A program made the position numbers and the translations under genes. The notes under the pieces are model-generated. The model saw nothing but the letters and a program-made list of their open reading frames with translations. It searched no databases and was not told the origin of the DNA. This document shows, piece by piece, positions 9,487 to 17,613 of a DNA stretch of 64,000 nucleotides. This DNA comes from Acinetobacter junii CIP 64.5 (GTDB taxonomy: Bacteria > Pseudomonadota > Gammaproteobacteria > Pseudomonadales > Moraxellaceae). The DNA is taken from the NCBI RefSeq assembly GCF_000368765.1, contig NZ_KB849655.1:1705653-1769652 (forward strand), read 5' to 3'. Each line of letters begins with the position of its first letter. Within the stretch, counting starts at the first letter, position 1.

Positions 9487-10467
9487 GTGGCAAATGAACA
9501 ACCGACATTGACTGATGTCGCAAAAGATACTGGCGAATTGATTCACCAAGCAGGTGCCAAAACAACGCAAACTGTATTGGCACACACTGAAAAATATCAA
9601 GATGCATATACGACCATCGATAAGATCATGGACAGTTTCTGGGAACGTGTTCCTTATATTTGTATTGCCTTGGTCGTTTTTATCATTTTCTGGTTACTGA
9701 CCAAACTATTTAAATTGTTTATTCGTAAAACCTTGGAAAATCGAACTTACACGCGTCAAAATTTGGTGTTGGTATTAAACCGTGTCGGAAGTACCTTTAT
9801 TATTTTCTTTGGTTTTCTAATCGCACTTGTGATCGCAATTCCAGGTTTTACACCGAGTCAATTGATTGGTGCTCTTGGAATTGGTTCGGTAGCAATTGGT
9901 TTTGCCTTTAAAGATATTTTCCAAAACTTACTGTCAGGAATCTTAATCTTGCTCAGTGAGCCTTTCCGTATCGGTGACGATATCGTAGTCAATGGTTTGG
10001 AAGGAAATGTTGAAGATATCCAAATTCGTGCAACATTTTTACGCTCTCCCGATGGTCGTCGCATCGTGATTCCAAACGCAACGGTATATACCAGCGCTGT
10101 TATTGTGAACAGTGCGTATCAACGTCGCCGCTGCGAGTTTGTTGTAGGCATTGGGTATGAAGATGACATGCAAAAAGCTAAGAAAATTATTCTGGATATC
10201 CTGAATAATAATATGACTGTACTCAGTCAGCCTGCTTTTTCTGTAAATGTCACTGCTTTGGCGGATTTCTCAATTAATTTAACCGTGCGTTGGTGGGTCA
10301 ACACCACCGAGACATCGACCTCTGCATCGATCAGTGAAATTCAAGAATTGGTTGTTACGGCTTTTGATGAGAAAGGGATTTCGATTCCTTACCCTGTGCA
10401 AGAAGTCAAAGTCTATCGCGGTGATCAATCAGATAACACCGAAAATTTAGACAAACAAACGACCTAA
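9487..10467 (+). CDS. MscS-type mechanosensitive channel
   Basis: A 326-aa small-conductance mechanosensitive channel that would release solutes on hypo-osmotic shock. Three hydrophobic segments (about residues 55-78, 96-118, 125-150) lead into the pore helix, with the small-residue pattern LIGALGIGSVAIGFAFKDIFQNLLSGI. The beta domain follows (PFRIGDDIVVNGLEGNVEDIQIRAT, RRIVIPNATVYTSAV). The frame has no ATG near its head. GTG 9487 (VANEQPTLTDV) is preferred over TTG 9442 because the added peptide looks non-coding. Its 3' end overlaps the convergent rsmE by 21 bp. Confidence 0.88.
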   Translation: MANEQPTLTDVAKDTGELIHQAGAKTTQTVLAHTEKYQDAYTTIDKIMDSFWERVPYICIALVVFIIFWLLTKLFKLFIRKTLENRTYTRQNLVLVLNRVGSTFIIFFGFLIALVIAIPGFTPSQLIGALGIGSVAIGFAFKDIFQNLLSGILILLSEPFRIGDDIVVNGLEGNVEDIQIRATFLRSPDGRRIVIPNATVYTSAVIVNSAYQRRRCEFVVGIGYEDDMQKAKKIILDILNNNMTVLSQPAFSVNVTALADFSINLTVRWWVNTTETSTSASISEIQELVVTAFDEKGISIPYPVQEVKVYRGDQSDNTENLDKQTT

Positions 10468-11157
10468 GATATTCGACACCGCTGTTTCAGTTCGCAAAAT
10501 TCGGTTGCCTAGACTCATTGCTTGGCAACCATTTTTTTTGAGTAACTCAATTTCGTACGGTATAAACCCACCTTCTGGCCCTACAATTAAATTACAGCCA
10601 TGAGCTATCGCATGGGGCATCGATTGTTCTGCATAAGGATGTGCGACATAAGCAGGTCTTTGCTCTGAGATCAAAGTTGGTAAGACATCTTCAACAAAAG
10701 GTTTAAACCGTTTGTAGAGTTGAATTTCAGGAACAATCGTATCGCCAGCCTGCTCTAAGCCGAGTGTCACATAATCATCGAGTTGTTGCAGAAAAGGACT
10801 TTGCCAATAACTTTTATCAACCCGATAGCTATGAATCAAACTTATGCGTTCCACACCTAGCGTCACCGCATCCATAATCATACGTCGCAACACTTTGGGG
10901 CGAGGTAAAGCCAAGATCAAATGCACAGGAACTTTGTTCGGCACACTTTCTGTTTGAATGGGTCTTAGCATAATCTGCTGTGCTGTAAAACTCTGCACCT
11001 CAGTGAGATAACGCTGACCATCACGAACGCCTACCTTTAAAGTATCTCCAACCTTTAATTGAAGATGTTGATTCAAGTGCTTGATTTGACGTTGATCCTC
11101 GATTGACCAAATATCACTTGAGCAATCTTGGTTAGCGTTCAGTAAAACGATATTCAT
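10447..11157 (-). CDS. rsmE: 16S rRNA (uracil1498-N3)-methyltransferase
   Basis: A 236-aa SPOUT-class methyltransferase that methylates N3 of U1498 in 16S rRNA. The N-terminal PUA-like part (about 1-75) precedes the knotted SAM-binding domain, whose motifs are LALPRPKVLRRMIMDAVTLGVERISLI, NLIVGPEGGF and MSLGNRILRTETAV. Full length for RsmE. The start ATG overlaps the stop of waaA by 4 bp (ATGA), so the two are translationally coupled. The 3' end runs into the convergent MscS gene. Confidence 0.93.
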   Translation of the reverse strand: MNIVLLNANQDCSSDIWSIEDQRQIKHLNQHLQLKVGDTLKVGVRDGQRYLTEVQSFTAQQIMLRPIQTESVPNKVPVHLILALPRPKVLRRMIMDAVTLGVERISLIHSYRVDKSYWQSPFLQQLDDYVTLGLEQAGDTIVPEIQLYKRFKPFVEDVLPTLISEQRPAYVAHPYAEQSMPHAIAHGCNLIVGPEGGFIPYEIELLKKNGCQAMSLGNRILRTETAVSNILGRLFV

Positions 11158-12473
11158 GAAGCAGTTCGTTGCGCTAAATAATGGTCAATTAATTGAATAT
11201 GTTTTTGCAATGAGCCTTTATTGCGTTGCAACACCAATTCAGCTTGATGAATCAATCGCTGGCTTTGCTCTGGATGATTTAGGCAACTCATCAGATTTTG
11301 TATAACTAGTTCAGCATTTTCAGCAACAAAGATCCCTTGTTCCGTCACAAACTCATCGACAATCGTTTGAAAATTAAAATAGCGAGGGCCAATCACAGTG
11401 GGTACATCTAAAACCATTGGTTCTAAGATATTGTGCCCACCTCCTGGCTCATTGAGTGAACCACCAACAAAACATGCCTGACTTAATGCATACCATAACC
11501 ACATCTCACCCATACTATCTGCAAGATATACCTTTGTATCCGCTGTAATCTCTTGTTTAAGACTACGCCGCTGCGTATTTAAATTCAGGGTTTGGCAGAT
11601 CTTATGTACCTCATCAAAACGCTCTGGATGACGTGGTACAACGATACACAACAAATGAGGGTTTGAATTTAAATGTGGCTGTAACTGTTTAAGTAACTGT
11701 TCTTCTTCAGGTGCATGTGTGCTGGCTAAAGTAATTATTTGGCGTTTCTCTAACTGCCATTCCTGTTTTAACTGTTCAGCTTGCTCAATAAAGGAGGTTG
11801 GAGCACTAATATCAAATTTAATATTTCCAACAACCTGACTTTTGGCTTTCTCTAATCCTAAATCCACATAGCGTTGCTGTGTCGCTTGATCTTGCGCCAA
11901 CATCCACGTTAATTGTTGCAACATGGCTTGGGTAAGTCGACTCACCTTGGCATAGCCTTTGGCGGATTTTTCGGAAAGACGTGCATTAAGCAAAATACAT
12001 GGAATCTGTTGCTGTTTCGCTTGGGCAATTAAATTTGGCCAAATCTCAGTTTCAACTAAAGCGAGTAGCTTCGGCTGATACAAATCAAAAAATTGCTTGA
12101 GTAATGGTTTTTGATCAACAGGCAAATATACAGCTTGAAATAACGCTAAGTAGGGTGCTTTAAGAAAAAGTGATTTGGCACGGGCTTGTCCCGTTTTTGT
12201 GGTATTGGTCACTAAGACAGGATGACCTAATTTTAAATAATGCTCGATAAGAGGTTGTGCAGCATTGGTTTCACCTACAGAAACCACATGGAACCAGATC
12301 GTATGCAGGTTTTTTGGCGTTTGAAATGGTCCAAAACGCTCAAGGCATTCTTGTTGAAAGAGCTCTTCGCTTTCAGCACGTTGTTTTATTTTCCAGCGGT
12401 ATAAAGGCTTGAGACAAGCCAATAAAATGTTATACCAAAATGGTGTTTGTTGTGCTGCGATTTCCTGCGCCAT
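11154..12473 (-). CDS. waaA: 3-deoxy-D-manno-octulosonic acid (Kdo) transferase
   Basis: A 439-aa GT-B glycosyltransferase that adds Kdo to lipid A precursor on the cytoplasmic face of the inner membrane. A membrane-anchoring hydrophobic N-terminus (FWYNILLACLKPLYRWKIK) precedes the Kdo-transferase domain (WFHVVSVGETNAAQPLIEHY, near residue 60). The donor-site loop is GGSLNEPGGGHNILEPMVL near residue 340. The frame is open to a GTG at 12506. ATG 12473 is preferred because it gives the usual KdtA length and N-terminus, though neither has a strong ribosome-binding site. Coupled to rsmE. Confidence 0.92.
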   Translation of the reverse strand: MAQEIAAQQTPFWYNILLACLKPLYRWKIKQRAESEELFQQECLERFGPFQTPKNLHTIWFHVVSVGETNAAQPLIEHYLKLGHPVLVTNTTKTGQARAKSLFLKAPYLALFQAVYLPVDQKPLLKQFFDLYQPKLLALVETEIWPNLIAQAKQQQIPCILLNARLSEKSAKGYAKVSRLTQAMLQQLTWMLAQDQATQQRYVDLGLEKAKSQVVGNIKFDISAPTSFIEQAEQLKQEWQLEKRQIITLASTHAPEEEQLLKQLQPHLNSNPHLLCIVVPRHPERFDEVHKICQTLNLNTQRRSLKQEITADTKVYLADSMGEMWLWYALSQACFVGGSLNEPGGGHNILEPMVLDVPTVIGPRYFNFQTIVDEFVTEQGIFVAENAELVIQNLMSCLNHPEQSQRLIHQAELVLQRNKGSLQKHIQLIDHYLAQRTAS

Positions 12474-12521
12474 CCTAGACCATATATTTCGATTTGATTT
12501 CAGCACATTATGCGGAATTTC

Positions 12522-12559
12522 AAAAAAAAACTCATGCCATTTTGGTAAATGACATGAGT
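12522..12559 (-). terminator. Terminator of nemA
   Basis: A 12-bp stem with one mismatch (12530-12559, outer arms ACTCATG/CATGAGT), followed on the minus strand by nine T. It ends the arsR-nemA transcript just before waaA. Confidence 0.8.
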
Positions 12560-12574
12560 AATTCTAAAAACAAC

Positions 12575-13639
12575 TTAAGCTTCGAGTTGTTCAAAAACAG
12601 GATAATCCGTATAACCTTCGGCACTCGGACCATACAAGGTATCGAATTGAACCTGATTAAGCGGTAGATCATTTTCCAAACGCTCGAATAAATCAGGATT
12701 TGCGATATATGCTAAACCAAATGCAACTGCATCCGCTTGTTCAGTCGCTAAAATACGCTTGGCTGAATCTGGCGTTAATTTTTCGTTGGCAATCCAAGCA
12801 CCTTTGAATTTAGGACGCAACTTTGGTTGTAAACTATCTTCAGCTTCATACTCGCGAGTAAAGATAAACGCAACATTACGCTGATCCAATTGCTCAACGA
12901 CATAACCAAAAGTTGCTAATGGATTATCATCACCCATATCATGAGAATCAGCACGTGGCGCTAAATGTACACCGACACGACCTGCACCCCATACTTCAAT
13001 AAAGGCATCCACGACTTGCAACAACAAACGTGCACGGTTTTCAATTGAACCACCGTATTCATCTTCGCGAGTATTGGTTTTACTTTGCAAGAATTGATCG
13101 ATTAGATATCCATTGGCAGCATGCAGCTCAACACCATCAAAACCTGCAGCCTTTGCAAGTTCAGCAGCGTGTTTATACTCAACTACAATTTCTTGAATTT
13201 CTTCGTGCGATAAAGCTCTAGGTGTCACAAACGGGCGTTTCGGACGAAGTAAACTCACTTCCCCTGCTGGCTGGATTGCACTTGGTGCGACAGGTGTATC
13301 ACCATCTAATAAGTCTGGATGTGAAATACGTCCTACATGCCATAACTGAACGACAATTTTTGAACCTTGCGCATGCACGGCTTTTACGATTTTATTCCAA
13401 GCTTGCGCTTGTTCTTGTGACCATAAACCTGGGGTATTGGCATATCCTACCGCTTTCGGGCTAATCACAGTCGCTTCAGTAATAATCAGACCTGCATTAG
13501 CACGTTGTTGGTAATACTCAACCATCAGATCATTTGGGATACGTTGTTCACCGCTACGTGCTCTTGTTAACGGTGCTAAAACCAAACGGTTCTTGATTGT
13601 AAAGTCACCGACTTGCAATGCAGAATTTAACTCAGCCAT
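12575..13639 (-). CDS. nemA: Old-yellow-enzyme alkene reductase (NemA-like)
   Basis: A 354-aa FMN-dependent TIM-barrel reductase of activated alkenes such as N-ethylmaleimide. Recognisable blocks are the N-terminal NRLVLAPLTRAR (FMN loop), VQLWHVGRISHPD, GFDGVELHAANGYLIDQFLQ with the His-x-x-Asn substrate pair, and the family hallmark EYGGSIENRARLLLQV near residue 195. Full length for the family. It is 26 bp downstream of an ArsR-type repressor gene with two cysteines, which fits induction by reactive electrophiles. The substrate is inferred from the family, not from context. Confidence 0.92.
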   Translation of the reverse strand: MAELNSALQVGDFTIKNRLVLAPLTRARSGEQRIPNDLMVEYYQQRANAGLIITEATVISPKAVGYANTPGLWSQEQAQAWNKIVKAVHAQGSKIVVQLWHVGRISHPDLLDGDTPVAPSAIQPAGEVSLLRPKRPFVTPRALSHEEIQEIVVEYKHAAELAKAAGFDGVELHAANGYLIDQFLQSKTNTREDEYGGSIENRARLLLQVVDAFIEVWGAGRVGVHLAPRADSHDMGDDNPLATFGYVVEQLDQRNVAFIFTREYEAEDSLQPKLRPKFKGAWIANEKLTPDSAKRILATEQADAVAFGLAYIANPDLFERLENDLPLNQVQFDTLYGPSAEGYTDYPVFEQLEA

Positions 13640-13665
13640 AATCGCCTCAACTTACACTTGTTACT

Positions 13666-13968
13666 TTAAAGTGTTTGTTTTAAATGTTCGATGTATTGCT
13701 GAATCAAAGCTTCATTACGCGTAAAATATGACCATTGCCCATATTTCTCAACCTTAATCAAACCTGCTTGCTGTAATACAGACAGATGATTTGACATGGT
13801 CGATTGAGCAACCTTTCCTAAACGTTCGATGTGTCCTGCACATACGCCGCGTTCGAAACTGCCACCACATTCTTGTACAGGTAAAAATTGCTCAGGCTCT
13901 TTTAGCCATTGCAAAATCTGTCGACGCAACGGATTGGCTAAGGCTTTGCTTATAACATCAATATCCAT
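13666..13968 (-). CDS. ArsR-family repressor of nemA
   Basis: A 100-aa winged-helix repressor. The start ATG 13968 has a good ribosome-binding site (GGTGAG) and gives the family-typical N-terminus MDIDVISKALANPLRRQIL. An in-frame ATG at 14010 would add 14 residues and is less likely. The recognition region VAQSTMSNHLSVLQQAGLIKVEK (about 52-74) is preceded by C34 and C43 (ECGGSFERGVCAGH), placed where a metal or thiol-reactive sensor would sit. It lacks the classical ELCVCDL metal box of ArsR/SmtB. Its own 5' flank carries a pair of palindromes that are probably its operator. Confidence 0.87.
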   Translation of the reverse strand: MDIDVISKALANPLRRQILQWLKEPEQFLPVQECGGSFERGVCAGHIERLGKVAQSTMSNHLSVLQQAGLIKVEKYGQWSYFTRNEALIQQYIEHLKQTL

Positions 13969-14036
13969 AGACTCACCACGTTTCTCAACAGGCAAAGCTT
14001 TGTTCAGCATCTCAACCCAGTATATCGAATTTTATA

Positions 14037-14084
14037 AATATTAATATCTATTTTTTTCGATATTAATATCATATTTTTTCGATT
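14037..14084. promoter_or_regulatory. Paired operator-like palindromes upstream of arsR-nemA
   Basis: The perfect palindrome ATATTAATAT occurs at 14038-14047 and again at 14060-14069, 22 bp apart, which is two helical turns. Each is followed by a similar AT-rich stretch ending TTTTTTCGAT, so the unit looks tandemly duplicated. ArsR-type repressors bind imperfect AT-rich dyads. The position, 70-100 bp before the repressor start, fits autoregulation. Confidence 0.6.
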
Positions 14085-14129
14085 AAGGGTCGAGAGCTGA
14101 ACGAGATTGCCGTTTTTATTGGATAAAAC

Positions 14130-15225
14130 TTACAGACCTTGTTTTAAACTCGCTTCAATAAACTTGTCTAAATCCCCATCAAGCACAGCTTTTGTATTGG
14201 AGTTTTCGACACCTGTACGCAAGTCTTTAATACGTGAGTCATCAAGTACATAAGAGCGAATCTGACTTCCCCAGCCAATATCCGATTTAGAATCTTCGAG
14301 CGCCTGAGCTGCTTCGTTGCGCTTGCTCATTTCTAACTCATAGAGTTTGGCACGTAGTTGTTTCCACGCATGGTCACGGTTGGCATGTTGTGAACGTTGG
14401 TTCTGACATGCAACCACAATACCTGTTGGCGCGTGAGTCAGACGAACAGCTGAGTCAGTTTTGTTAATATGCTGACCACCCGCGCCTGATGCACGATAGG
14501 TATCCGTACGGACATCTGATGGATTGATATCAATTTCGATATTGTCATCAATCTCTGGTGAAACGAATACTGCAGAGAATGAAGTGTGACGGTTATTATT
14601 ACTATCGAATGGAGATTTACGAACTAAACGGTGTACACCACTTTCTGTACGTAACCAACCATAAGCAAATTCACCATCAACTCGAATCGTCGCTGATTTA
14701 ATACCCGCCACGTCACCATCAGAAACTTCCATCAGTTCTGCTTTGAAACCATGACGCTCGATCCAACGCATATACATACGTAATAACATCGAAGCCCAGT
14801 CTTGTGCCTCTGTACCACCCGAACCAGATTGGATTTCAAGGAAGCATGGGTTTGGATCCATCGGATTACTAAACATACGACGGAATTCGAGGTTCCCAAG
14901 AGCTTGTTCAGCGCTATCTAATTCTGCTTGCACATCTTCAAGTAAGCTTTCATCATCAGCTTCAACAGCCAGATCAAGCATTGCTTTTGCATCATCTAAC
15001 TGTTCTGCAAGACGATCAAATACACCTAAAGTATTTTCTAAACTGCCCTTTTCTTTCGCAATTGCTTGCGCACGACTTTGGTCATTCCAAATCGCAGGGT
15101 CTTCTAATTCTCTTAAAACTTCTTCTAAACGCTCTGCTTTTAGATCGTAGTCAAAGATACCCCCGTAGTGTTTGGCTACGATCAGATAAATCTTTCAATT
15201 GGATTAAATACGGATTGATTTCCAC
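14130..15225 (-). CDS. prfB: Peptide chain release factor 2, programmed +1 frameshift
   Basis: RF2 terminates translation at UGA and UAA. The gene is in two frames. A 24-codon first frame starts at GTG 15225 (reads [15 protein letters not shown]...LRGYL) and meets an in-frame TGA at 15153-15151. The main frame continues from GAC at 15152. The slip site is textbook: GGGGG, TAT, CTT, TGA, C, with the Shine-Dalgarno-like G run just before CTT. The joined protein is about 364 aa, normal for RF2, with the SPF codon-recognition motif ([13 protein letters not shown]) and the GGQ hydrolysis loop ([17 protein letters not shown]). A GTG 24 bp upstream (15249) is an alternative start. Confidence 0.95.
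15151..15170 (-). promoter_or_regulatory. RF2 autoregulatory frameshift site
   Basis: On the minus strand the run CGG GGG TAT CTT TGA C places a G-rich anti-16S element 3 nt before the CTT slip codon and an in-frame TGA after it. When RF2 is scarce the ribosome pauses at the UGA and slips +1. Confidence 0.93.
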
Positions 15226-15249
15226 GCGTCTGTTCTCACAAATTTTCAC

Positions 15250-15631
15250 CTAACCTAATATTTTAACATAAGTGCTTTATGCGACACAGCCATAACCTTT
15301 TAAAGTGTTTTTCTTATAGATTTACTACTTTTTTATCAGAAATACTGAAAAAAAATAATCGTACTTTGAAACATCTAGCGACAAGATTGTCACTTAAATA
15401 CACGAAAATTACCTAAACACACAATCTCTCCTAAGTTTTAATAAATCAAAACATTATTAAATATTAAATATAAATCAATATCTTATATTTTAAATTTTAC
15501 ACAAAAATTACATTCGTACAGTTTGATTACTTTCCTTTGATTGACCCGCTAAAGTTTTTAACTAGACTGAGAGTTGTAACAAAACATGTAATTAACATTC
15601 AATTGGTTCATTATCTCAAAGGGGAGTAGCC
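15250..15631. other. Intergenic region upstream of a porin gene
   Basis: About 380 bp, very AT-rich. The only clear element is a promoter for the porin: -35 TTGACC at 15541-15546, 16-bp spacer, -10 TAGACT at 15563-15568. No gene or hairpin is evident in the rest. Confidence 0.5.
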
Positions 15632-16399
15632 ATGAAAAAATTAGCAATTGCATCAGCACTTTTATCTGCTTTGGCAGTAACAGGTACTGCACATGCGTAT
15701 CAAGCTGAAGTCGGTGGTTCATATACTTATACAGATTGGGATCAGTTCGATAGTACACATAGTTTTGGTGTAGATGGGACTTATTACTTTAATCCAGTCC
15801 AAACACGTAATGCACCTCTTGCTGAAGCAGCGTTCTTGAACCGCTCTAGTAATGTAAATGCAAAAGTGAATTATGCCGACAATGACGGTGTGAAGAACTC
15901 GCAATACGGTGTTGGTGTTGAATACTTCGTTCCGAACAGTGACTTTTACTTAAGCGGTAATTTAGGTCGTGACGAACTTGAAGTAGACAACCTGCCAATC
16001 GATCAAAAAGTAACAACTTATAGTGCTGAGGTAGGTTATTTACCAGCACCAGGTTTATTACTTGCGCTTGGTGTTAAAGGATACGATGAGAAAGATGGTG
16101 AAGATGGCGCTGACCCAACAGTTCGTGCTAAATACGTCACTCAGGTTGGAGCGAATGATGTCAACCTGGAAGCTTATGGTGCATTTGGTGATTTAGATGA
16201 GTACGGTGTTAAAGGTGACTTCTATCTCGACAAAACCTTAAGTGTCGGTGCAGATTACTACAACAATGACCTCACAAAACGTGATGAATGGGGTATTTCT
16301 GCGAAGAAATTCCTAAATCAACAAGTAAGTTTAGAAGGTCGTGTTGGTTTTGGTGATGACTACAATACCTATGGTATCCGTGGTGCATATCGCTTCTAA
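15632..16399 (+). CDS. Omp33-36-like putative porin (paralogue 2)
   Basis: A 255-aa outer-membrane beta-barrel with signal peptide MKKLAIASALLSALAVTGTAHA, cleaved before YQAEVGG. The block TYYFNPVQTRNAPLAEAAFLNRSSNV is shared with the paralogue at 16655 and, more loosely, with the Omp33-36 protein at 1535. Alternating polar and aromatic strands run to the terminal YRF. A strong ribosome-binding site (AAGGGGAG) precedes ATG 15632. Substrate unknown. The family is largely restricted to Acinetobacter and relatives. Confidence 0.85.
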   Translation: MKKLAIASALLSALAVTGTAHAYQAEVGGSYTYTDWDQFDSTHSFGVDGTYYFNPVQTRNAPLAEAAFLNRSSNVNAKVNYADNDGVKNSQYGVGVEYFVPNSDFYLSGNLGRDELEVDNLPIDQKVTTYSAEVGYLPAPGLLLALGVKGYDEKDGEDGADPTVRAKYVTQVGANDVNLEAYGAFGDLDEYGVKGDFYLDKTLSVGADYYNNDLTKRDEWGISAKKFLNQQVSLEGRVGFGDDYNTYGIRGAYRF

Positions 16400-16437
16400 A
16401 TAAGAAAGTGACTAAACATCACTTCATACGAAAAGAC

Positions 16438-16470
16438 AAAAGCCCTGCTCTTTAAGATCAGGGCTTTTTT
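16438..16470 (+). terminator. Terminator between porin paralogues
   Basis: Stem AAAAGCCCTG/CAGGGCTTTT with an 11-nt loop and a T run. The two porin genes are therefore separate transcripts. Confidence 0.85.
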
Positions 16471-16654
16471 TAATTTCTTAGATAAAAGTACATAGAAAAA
16501 GAATTAAGTCTCAAACCAATGGGTCGAAAAAAATATCAATAAAATTTTACTGTCCATTTAAGCATTATTGACGTGTTTTCAAATATCACTACACTACATC
16601 GCGCAATAACTTATTAATAGCACGTATTATTTTAAAAAGGGGTCAGGTTTTTTT

Positions 16655-17578
16655 ATGAAAAAATTAAGTCTTATTACTGCACTATTAACATCTTGCATCG
16701 GTTTAAATGCAAATGCATACCAAACTCAGCTTATGGGTGCTTATGAATATACATATATTAAAAACAGCGAAATGGATAGCCATCGCGTTAATACCGCAAG
16801 TGTAAACGGTAAATATTATTTTAACCCAGTTCAAACACGTAATGCTCCACTAGCGGAAGCGGCATTCTTAGATAAAACATCAAACATTGGCTTAGGTTAT
16901 ACCTATGCAGAAGAATCAGGTATTTATTCTTTTGTGAATTTTGGCGGAATACCGCAAATAAACGTAGATTTCAAACAAGAGTTCAACTCTATCGGTCTTA
17001 ATGGTGAATTTTATATTCCCAACACGCAATTCTATATCTCAGGAAGTCTGCATAGAACCGACATAGAAGCGATTGCAAAGAGCTATAATGAGTCTTACAA
17101 ATTTGCGAGTGATGATGGCAATGGTTATTCGGCTGAAGTAGGCTTTCTTCCAACACATGGGATGCTACTTGCCGTAGGTGTCGCAGATTTATCGAAAAGT
17201 TTTGATCCTATTCAAGCTGCTCAATATGGCTTTATCACAACTTATTCAAATGCAGTCGCTATCACAGGCGAAGACGATGAAGACACTGCGATTACGCTTC
17301 GTGCTAAATATGTTTCACCTATTGCAGGTTATTACACCAATTTTGAAGCTCAGAGCTATATAGGTGATGAGACAACATATCGTTTAGCTGCTGATCTCTA
17401 TCTAGACCCAACACTCAGTGTCGGAATTGCATTCGCAGATTCAACCGCTGAAGATGCAGATACCATTTTCAGCATTCGTGCGCAAAAATTCTTTACTCCA
17501 ACATTTGCTGTGGGTGTTGGTTATACAGGGATCGACGGCGCGAACTCGTATGGAATTAACGGCACATTCCGCTACTAA
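16655..17578 (+). CDS. Omp33-36-like putative porin (paralogue 3)
   Basis: A 307-aa outer-membrane beta-barrel, signal peptide MKKLSLITALLTSCIGLNANA with mature start YQTQLMG. It shares YYFNPVQTRNAPLAEAAFLD with its upstream neighbour, from which it probably arose by tandem duplication. It is longer because of insertions in predicted loops (around 90-110 and 185-215). It ends in FRY, an acceptable BAM signal. Preceded by AAGGGG, though at a long distance (about 17 bp) from the ATG, with a closer GTCAGG. Substrate unknown. Confidence 0.83.
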   Translation: MKKLSLITALLTSCIGLNANAYQTQLMGAYEYTYIKNSEMDSHRVNTASVNGKYYFNPVQTRNAPLAEAAFLDKTSNIGLGYTYAEESGIYSFVNFGGIPQINVDFKQEFNSIGLNGEFYIPNTQFYISGSLHRTDIEAIAKSYNESYKFASDDGNGYSAEVGFLPTHGMLLAVGVADLSKSFDPIQAAQYGFITTYSNAVAITGEDDEDTAITLRAKYVSPIAGYYTNFEAQSYIGDETTYRLAADLYLDPTLSVGIAFADSTAEDADTIFSIRAQKFFTPTFAVGVGYTGIDGANSYGINGTFRY

Positions 17579-17585
17579 TCTTTCT

Positions 17586-17613
17586 AAAAACCGCTCAAAT
17601 TTGAGCGGTTTTT
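17586..17613. terminator. Bidirectional terminator, porin/recJ
   Basis: A perfect palindrome of AAAACCGCTCAAA and its complement flanked by A and T runs. It overlaps the recJ stop codon and serves both convergent genes. Confidence 0.88.

Noticed and set aside
15558..15758. Minus-strand ORF across the porin start
   Set aside because: Overlaps a strong ribosome-binding site and signal peptide of a real gene; shadow frame.
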